Part shown: piece after piece, positions 59,351-64,000 of the stretch | Position numbering within the stretch: position 1 is the stretch's first letter | Layout: each line of letters begins with the position of its first letter | Assembly (NCBI RefSeq): GCF_003131185.1 | Contig: NZ_QFFU01000003.1 | Span: 299,773 to 363,772, forward strand | DNA length: 64,000 bases | Reading direction: 5' to 3' | From: Pseudomonas ovata | Lineage (GTDB): Bacteria; Pseudomonadota; Gammaproteobacteria; Pseudomonadales; Pseudomonadaceae | The notes under the pieces: model-generated | The model's input: only the letters and a program-made list of their open reading frames with translations | What the model was told of the DNA's origin: nothing | The model's database searches: none | Made by a program: the position numbers and the translations under genes

Positions 59351-60263
59351 TGTACTGAAAGAAATTCAGGAAGGCTTTGCCAACCTTGACCAAAGCGGTC
59401 GAATGCTGCTCCTCAAAAGTATGCCTGCAACGTGCCCGGCCTGGGTCTTTCGTGAAGACGATAAATTTGGTGTTGCTGTTGAATGCTCTGTTCCTTTGGA
59501 AATTTCAGAAGGATTCGCTGGTGCTAGGCTGCGGACAGTAGAAAGAATTGTCGCCGGTCAGCATAGGCGCTTTTTAAGGCTGGAGTCATCGATTGAATGG
59601 CTCCGAAACGAGTTTGGACTGATCTGTGAGCATATGGTCAGCGTCGAATCTGGCGTTACTGTACGCCAGGCATTACTGGCTGACCCGCTGGGTTGGTGGC
59701 AGAGATGGCGACATCTATTGGGCAATGCGTTGATCGACAAACATGGTTATGACGTGCTCGCTGAACTACTAGTCCTAGAAACGCTTGCCATCAAAGGAAA
59801 CTTTTTTGAATGGAGCGGCCCATTCGGCGGCGTGGTTGACATCAAGACTCCAATGAGCGACTACGAAGTCAAATCAACCATAAGCCGTTATGATTCTGTG
59901 ATTAACATCTCTGGGCAGTTTCAGTTAGCCTCTTCATCCGGCAAGCCATTACAGCTTATCCATTTCAGATTCGAACCAGTCGATGATGGCCTGTCGATTG
60001 ATCTGGTTTGTGATCGCCTCATTGCGCTTGGTGTCAATGCACGCATGTTGGAAAATGCGTTGGAACGCTTGGACTTGGAGGCTGGATGCTCCACTCGCAA
60101 AGAAGCATATAACCTACTTGAGGCTCGGTCCTACGTCGTTGATGAAAGCTTCCCACGAATAACACCTGCAAGCTTTATAGGTGGCGCACTGCCGGCAGGC
60201 GTTGTTCAGTTTGAATACAGACTTGATCTTTCAGGGCTGAAGTCTTATTCGCTAAAAATTTAA
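59343..60263 (+). CDS. PD-(D/E)XK motif nuclease (DUF4420 type)
   Basis: 306 residues. A restriction-endonuclease fold is indicated by Glu141/Glu146 (AELLVLE), Asp166 (GGVVDIKTP) and Glu175-x-Lys177 (YEVKST), i.e. a D-x8-ExK core. The family is the PD-(D/E)XK protein found beside Z1/MORC-type genes; it is the likely DNA-cutting subunit. The GTG at 59343 overlaps the preceding stop by 8 bases; the longer frame upstream starts inside the previous gene. Last gene of the plus-strand operon. Confidence 0.85.
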   Translation: MTDVLKEIQEGFANLDQSGRMLLLKSMPATCPAWVFREDDKFGVAVECSVPLEISEGFAGARLRTVERIVAGQHRRFLRLESSIEWLRNEFGLICEHMVSVESGVTVRQALLADPLGWWQRWRHLLGNALIDKHGYDVLAELLVLETLAIKGNFFEWSGPFGGVVDIKTPMSDYEVKSTISRYDSVINISGQFQLASSSGKPLQLIHFRFEPVDDGLSIDLVCDRLIALGVNARMLENALERLDLEAGCSTRKEAYNLLEARSYVVDESFPRITPASFIGGALPAGVVQFEYRLDLSGLKSYSLKI

Positions 60264-60379
60264 TACCAGATGTCATCAATCACGCACAACATCAATTAAC
60301 TCAGTCTGACAATATGCATAAACACCTCAAGACCTGGATTTAAGGTAGGTAGCGGAGCCTTGGAAAACGGACCAGTTGC
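60264..60379. other. Convergent gap between nuclease and vsr
   Basis: 116 AT-rich bases between the convergent nuclease and vsr genes. No good terminator hairpin was seen. Confidence 0.4.
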
Positions 60380-60856
60380 TCAGCGCATTGGTCGCTCCGT
60401 AAGGGAGGGGTCAGGAGGAAAGGCGGGCCAAGAGATAAATTTTTGATTACAATCCCGCACAGCTTCCAGAATGCAATTCATTCCTGCTTCAGGTCCGCGG
60501 ATTCCGCACTCCCAAAGCTCGAATACACGCCATCCCTGCCGCAGCAGCTCATCCCTGTTCCTGGCATCACGCTTCACGTTCTGGTCAAATTTCAGCCTCC
60601 AGAACTCCTCACGGGTTTTGGGGGTGCTTGCGTACCTACAGCCCGGATGCCTATGCCAAAAGCAACCATGAACGAAAATGCACAGCCGGTAGCGTGGCAG
60701 CACCAGATCAGGTTTTCCGGGAAGGTCCTTCCTGTGAAGCCGGAATCTGAAACCGTGGCGATGCAGCAGACTCCGGACCTTTAGCTCCGGAGACGTGTTG
60801 CTTCCACGAATGCCCGCCATCATGCGAGACCTGACTTCCTTACTGACTATGTCCAT
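60380..60856 (-). CDS. vsr: Very short patch repair endonuclease (Vsr)
   Basis: Nicks 5' of T in T:G mismatches made by deamination of 5-methylcytosine. 158 residues: RSRMMAGIRGSNTSPE, LPGKPDLVLPRYRLCIFVHGCFWHRH with catalytic Asp50 and the zinc/active-site His-Cys-His region, and WECGIRG near the C-terminus. Vsr proteins pair with C5-cytosine methylases to protect the methylated site, as here. Its ATG (60856-60854) overlaps the methyltransferase start across CATG, so the two genes diverge from one point. Confidence 0.95.
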   Translation of the reverse strand: MDIVSKEVRSRMMAGIRGSNTSPELKVRSLLHRHGFRFRLHRKDLPGKPDLVLPRYRLCIFVHGCFWHRHPGCRYASTPKTREEFWRLKFDQNVKRDARNRDELLRQGWRVFELWECGIRGPEAGMNCILEAVRDCNQKFISWPAFPPDPSLTERPMR

Positions 60857-62564
60857 GAATCAAGACCAGATGACATTCATCCTCCCAGAGGACGAGCCTC
60901 TAGACCCTGTTGGTGAGCTCAGCGAGCCGATTCAGATAGTGGATCTTTTCGCAGGCCCTGGTGGGCTTGGCGAAGGATTCACCTCATTGGGCGAGGGAAA
61001 CCGGTTCGAAATAGTCGTATCTGCAGAAAAAGACCCCAAAGCGTGGCAAACGCTTCGACTGCGTGCCTTCTATCGATTGCTCAAGAAACACAAATCAAGT
61101 CACCTTCATGAGTACTACGATTTTTGCAACGATCCATCAGCACCAGATGTGTTTCTCCCCTCTGAAGAGACAGCAGAATTGTGGGAAAGATCAGCGGATG
61201 AGGCCAGATGCATCACGTTGGGTAGTGTCGAAGGTAACCGTGAGCTGGATGATGCATTGAATGCAGGACTGCGCAAGGATCGTCCTTGGGTTCTGATTGG
61301 AGGACCGCCTTGCCAAGCGTATTCGCTTGCGGGTCGTTCGAGGAACCAGGCTAATGCCAACTACAAAGCAGAAGAAGACCATCGTCATTTTCTGTACAAG
61401 GAATACCTGCGCATCATCAGAGAGCGGCAGCCTTCCGTATTTGTGATGGAAAACGTGAAAGGTATTCTTTCATCAAAAGTTAATGATGAACGAATCTTCT
61501 CCAACATTCTCAAAGACCTGTCCGATCCTCATCAAGCATTGCATGAAAGCGGCTCCGGCAAACGCTACCATATTTATTCACTGGTTACTGGCGCCCATTT
61601 TTCACCAAATGACAATGTGGACAAGATAGATCCACGGGCTTTTGTAATAAAAGCAGAAGAATATGGCATACCTCAAGCACGACATCGAGTTATCCTTTTA
61701 GGAATTTCTGAAGACTGCCTCCCTGAAAGCACTGCTCAAATCAAGCTTTCTCGGAATGAGCCCTCCGTCTCAGTGGCTCAGATCATTGGCGATCTACCAA
61801 GACTTCGCAGCAAACTGACAAAAACTGTAGACAGCACAGACAACTGGACAAGTGTCATTCAAGAACAAGCCAGTTATCTGCAAAGCAAAACAGCAATAAC
61901 CGATACTATTAGCACTAGCATGTGGAAATCATTCACGCACATTACTCACATGCTAACTGCTCCAGACAGCCATGGTGGGAAGAGAGTAAAAAGAAATATT
62001 GAACGTAGCGATGGCGACATTGGCATCCCACAGTTAAATCAGTGGTTTCACGATCCAGAGCTAGGTTATTGGCTCAATCATGAAGTCCGTGGACATATGC
62101 AAAGTGACCTGCGAAGATATCTTTTTGCTTCTGTCTATGCTGAACATACTGGCGCATCACCTAAAGGCCACAAGGACTTTAATCTGGAAGGCTTAGCGCC
62201 AGATCATAAAAACTGGAAAAGTGGTGTTTTCAGTGATCGCTTCCGAGTACAACTGAAAGACAAGCCAGCCACTACTATTACCAGCCACATTTCAAAAGAT
62301 GGGCATTACTTCATCCACTATGATCCAACTCAGTGCCGTAGTTTATCCGTTCGTGAGGCAGCCCGTATTCAGACATTCCCGGATAATTATTTCTTTCAAG
62401 GGAATCGGACTGAGCAGTTCCACCAAGTAGGTAACGCAGTACCTCCACTTCTAGCCTCTAAAATCGCGAAAGTGGTATTCCGCTTACTTTTTGACAAGAT
62501 CAAATCGTACGATGAACTCAATCCGAAGCCGAATAAATCCAAGCTTCCAGAACCTTGTATCTGA
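60855..62564 (+). CDS. C5-cytosine DNA methyltransferase
   Basis: 569 residues from the ATG at 60855; the ATGs at 60849 and 60870 are alternatives. Motif I VDLFAGPGGLGEGF (about 29-42), motif IV with catalytic Cys153 (GGPPCQAYS), motif VI MENVKG, motif VIII QARHRVILLG, motif IX REAARIQTFPDNY and motif X QVGNAVPPLLASKI. It methylates cytosine-5; the target sequence cannot be predicted. It would protect self DNA in the R-M-like system. No Shine-Dalgarno is obvious at any start; the vsr coding strand holds its promoter. Confidence 0.94.
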   Translation: MNQDQMTFILPEDEPLDPVGELSEPIQIVDLFAGPGGLGEGFTSLGEGNRFEIVVSAEKDPKAWQTLRLRAFYRLLKKHKSSHLHEYYDFCNDPSAPDVFLPSEETAELWERSADEARCITLGSVEGNRELDDALNAGLRKDRPWVLIGGPPCQAYSLAGRSRNQANANYKAEEDHRHFLYKEYLRIIRERQPSVFVMENVKGILSSKVNDERIFSNILKDLSDPHQALHESGSGKRYHIYSLVTGAHFSPNDNVDKIDPRAFVIKAEEYGIPQARHRVILLGISEDCLPESTAQIKLSRNEPSVSVAQIIGDLPRLRSKLTKTVDSTDNWTSVIQEQASYLQSKTAITDTISTSMWKSFTHITHMLTAPDSHGGKRVKRNIERSDGDIGIPQLNQWFHDPELGYWLNHEVRGHMQSDLRRYLFASVYAEHTGASPKGHKDFNLEGLAPDHKNWKSGVFSDRFRVQLKDKPATTITSHISKDGHYFIHYDPTQCRSLSVREAARIQTFPDNYFFQGNRTEQFHQVGNAVPPLLASKIAKVVFRLLFDKIKSYDELNPKPNKSKLPEPCI

Positions 62565-62837
62565 CAAGGCTCACTCCCAAAAAATAATCGACTCAAAACG
62601 CCTCTCCCAAGTGCAGGATGCTCATACAAAATGACATCCTGCATTGATTATTCACCAAGACCTCGACAACTTTCAGAATCTTCCTACACATCTAAACCTT
62701 GCCCTTCCCAACAAGGCACCCTACCCTTTCCCTGCGCCTAAGAAACGCAAACCACACAGCGGCCTGACCGCTTCCGAAAAAATGCGGTTTTTTTGTACCT
62801 GCGGCCTTTGGCTGCGCGTCTGAAAAACGTGTGATGT
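62565..62837 (+). other. Right edge of island and spacer to C4-like RNA
   Basis: About 270 bases. GCAGGATG (62613) pairs with CATCCTGC (to 62642) across an AT-rich loop, a possible terminator for the methyltransferase gene. CCGAAAAAATGCGGTTTTTTT near 62776-62796 is an imperfect hairpin with a T-run. A shift back to higher GC occurs over this stretch. No integrase or att duplication found. Confidence 0.45.
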
Positions 62838-62908
62838 CGGGAGTGGGCCAATACAAGACCCGAAAGGGGAATACGTCCGGCCCTCTGTGTGGGGTTTCTT
62901 AGCTCCCG
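62838..62908 (+). ncRNA. C4-antisense-RNA-like structured element
   Basis: Nested pairings are readable: CGGGAG (62838-62843) with CTCCCG (62903-62908), GGGCC with GGCCC (to 62883), and a CCC-GAAA-GGGG hairpin (62859-62869). The layout resembles the C4 antisense RNA that phages use to control ant (antirepressor) genes, and a BRO-N/antirepressor-like gene follows. TTTCTTAG (62895-62902) is complementary to CTAAGAAA (62920-62927) just before the ribosome site. Identity as C4 is from memory of the motif. Confidence 0.55.
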
Positions 62909-62953
62909 GCGCCTTAGCCCTAAGAAAGCTGAATCACACTGAGGAATACCAAA

Positions 62954-63511
62954 ATGCCAAACATGGACGATACGCAGCAATTCCGGTCTGAAGCTCTGGG
63001 CCCTTCACAGCCAGAGCCCATCTCTCCGTTCATCTTCATCCGCCACCACCGTCAACTCCGCGCCCTTCTCCTGGAAAACCAGGCCTGGTTCTGCGCCCGT
63101 GACCTGAGCAAACTCATCTCTTGGCCCCTGAACGAACGCACCACCTTCAAGCTCGACCCGGACCAGCGTCGTACGCTGTGGCTGGAAAGCCATGGCGAGT
63201 GTGAGTCAGAGCTGATGGTCAGCGAGTCGGGGGTGTATGCCTTGCTGGTGCATCACTATCACCCCGAGCAGCGTGGCTTGCGGCGCTGGATTACCAATGA
63301 GGTGGTGGCAGCCTTGCGTGATGCACCGCCGTCGAGCGATGAGCAACTGGCTCCGGTGTTGAGTGTGTTGCAGTGGCCGGGGCTGTCGATGAGTGTGCTG
63401 CATTGGCAGAACGAGCCGTGGGTGCGGTTGCGGGACATGCCGCAGGTGCTGGCGGTGCCGGAGGCTGGCAAGGCTGGTGGGTCGTGGTGGCGGGGGTGTA
63501 TTGGGCGGTAG
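62954..63511 (+). CDS. BRO-N / phage antirepressor-like protein
   Basis: 185 residues. The N-terminal half (about 25-115) fits the BRO-N domain of phage antirepressors: FIRHHRQLRALLLENQAWFCARDLSKLI, SESGVYALLVHHYHPEQRGLRRWITNEVVAALR. The C-terminal end is Gly/Trp-rich (GGSWWRGCIGR). Such small proteins persist outside prophages in pseudomonads. GAGG 9 bases upstream of the ATG. No other phage genes nearby. Confidence 0.75.
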   Translation: MPNMDDTQQFRSEALGPSQPEPISPFIFIRHHRQLRALLLENQAWFCARDLSKLISWPLNERTTFKLDPDQRRTLWLESHGECESELMVSESGVYALLVHHYHPEQRGLRRWITNEVVAALRDAPPSSDEQLAPVLSVLQWPGLSMSVLHWQNEPWVRLRDMPQVLAVPEAGKAGGSWWRGCIGR

Positions 63512-63770
63512 ATCGTGGGAAGCGGCTTGCCGGCAATGACTGCTTTACAGCCGCTGCCTATTTACTGTCCCTGATGGCCTCATCGTCGGATCGCCGCCCG
63601 GGGCAGAGCCCCCTCCCACAGGTTCGATGAGCATCCCGGATTTTGTGTCTGGCATCAGACCGTGGGAGGCGGCTTGCCGGCGATGGCTGCTTTACAGGCG
63701 CTGCCTATGTACCGTTGCTGCTGGCTTCATCGTCGGGTCGCCACCCAGCACAGCGTCCTCCCTTCCACTG
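63511..63770. repeat. Pair of REP units (GTGGGAGGCGGC family)
   Basis: GTGGGAAGCGGCTTGCCGGC (63516) and GTGGGAGGCGGCTTGCCGGC (63662), each followed about 90 bases later by the inverted half ending in CCCTCCCA or CCTCCC. Period about 146 bases, same family as the array at 51301-51640. Confidence 0.75.
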
Positions 63771-63904
63771 AGCAAGGCATTGATGACCCTTTCACCAGAC
63801 TCGGTGTCAGGCTGAAAATACTCATCAACTTGAACATCAATGGCCATCGGCAACAGCCATTTCGGACACGTCCTACATATCGCCGGGAAGCTCGAAAATA
63901 GACT

Positions 63905-63929
63905 GGTCCTCCATTTATCAAGGAGGACC
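63905..63929 (+). promoter_or_regulatory. Hairpin sequestering the hcp Shine-Dalgarno
   Basis: GGTCCTCC (63905-63912) pairs perfectly with GGAGGACC (63922-63929) around the loop ATTTATCAA. The right arm contains the AGGAGG ribosome site 6 bases before the hcp ATG. Folding would hide the site; the GGA-containing element is also an RsmA/CsrA-type candidate. Confidence 0.7.
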
Positions 63930-63932
63930 GTC

Positions 63933-64000
63933 ATGGCGAACTGCGGCTATATGACCATCAAGGGCGAGAAACAGGGCCTGATTTCGGCGGGGTGTTCGAC
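63933..64000 (+). CDS. hcp: Type VI secretion tube protein Hcp, 5' fragment
   Basis: Only the first 22 full codons are in the window. They read MANCGYMTIKGEKQGLISAGCS, matching the start of Hcp family proteins of the MANxGYMTxxGxKQGLISxGCS type. Hcp forms the inner tube of the type VI secretion system and may carry effector cargo. The AGGAGG site is ideal (63921-63926), but is part of a hairpin. The remainder lies beyond the window. Confidence 0.85.
   Translation, partial: MANCGYMTIKGEKQGLISAGCS

Noticed and set aside
52828..62564. DISARM or BREX identity for the defence island
   Set aside because: No DUF1998 or PLD genes (DISARM) and no BrxL, PglZ or BrxC genes (BREX); the Z1, GHKL and DUF4420 content fits the MutL/Z1 type instead.
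63692..63934. Minus-strand frame before hcp
   Set aside because: Runs through REP repeats, no ribosome site, and low-complexity translation; treated as chance.

Overview
The window reads as the chromosome of a fluorescent-group Pseudomonas. It is GC-rich, and the gene orders gacS-cysM-rlmD-relA-mazG and dctA-phoQ-phoP, the gbuA/gbuR pair and a PcpS-type phosphopantetheinyl transferase all point that way. No rRNA, tRNA, insertion sequence, integrase or CRISPR array was found.

Region 1 (1-32.9 kb) is conserved core. It opens with cobB/cobO under a cobalamin riboswitch and a sugar-dehydrogenase lipoprotein. Two tandem NlpC/P60 lipoproteins, a sirtuin, hda and a PerM-type transporter follow, then purMN. 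Next come mazG, the stringent-response synthetase relA, rlmD, cysM and gacS. After these lie small redox and repair genes (thioredoxin-like lipoprotein, arsC, wrbA, Tag-like glycosylase, ttcA, SprT), dctA with a readable sigma-54 promoter and two upstream palindromes, phoPQ, a dienelactone hydrolase, pcpS and fhuF. Region 2 (33-38.9 kb) is nrdA and nrdB with candidate DnaA and NrdR sites; between the two genes sits a small YhfG-type Fic antitoxin gene with no fic gene beside it.

Region 3 (39-51.3 kb) is a guanidino-compound catabolic cluster, nearly all on the minus strand. It contains guanidinobutyrase (gbuA) with a divergent LysR regulator, an NTF2-like protein and an NCS1 permease. A TIM-barrel isomerase-like protein, a 2-oxoglutarate/Fe(II) oxygenase, an amino-acid ABC importer whose permease and ATPase are fused, a ThDP-dependent decarboxylase and an aldehyde dehydrogenase complete it. 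Decarboxylase, dehydrogenase and guanidinobutyrase form the known route 2-ketoarginine to 4-guanidinobutyraldehyde to 4-guanidinobutyrate to GABA plus urea. The oxygenase and TIM-barrel protein are unexplained extras. Three of the larger gaps in the cluster hold the same REP-doublet repeat.

Region 4 (about 52.6-62.6 kb) is a lower-GC accessory island. Five tightly coupled plus-strand genes encode a Z1 helicase-like ATPase, a MORC/MutL-type GHKL ATPase, two proteins I cannot assign, and a PD-(D/E)XK nuclease. A Vsr endonuclease and a C5-cytosine methyltransferase follow head to head, with overlapping start codons. The set resembles the MutL/Z1 (Mza-like) restriction-modification defence clusters but shows no AIPR gene. 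It is the best candidate here for a poorly described system.

Region 5 (62.6-64 kb) has a structured RNA resembling phage C4 antisense RNA in front of a BRO-N antirepressor-like gene, REP-type repeats, and the start of a type VI secretion hcp gene whose Shine-Dalgarno lies inside a perfect 8-bp hairpin. Because gacS is also in the window, Gac/Rsm control of hcp is an attractive but untested link.
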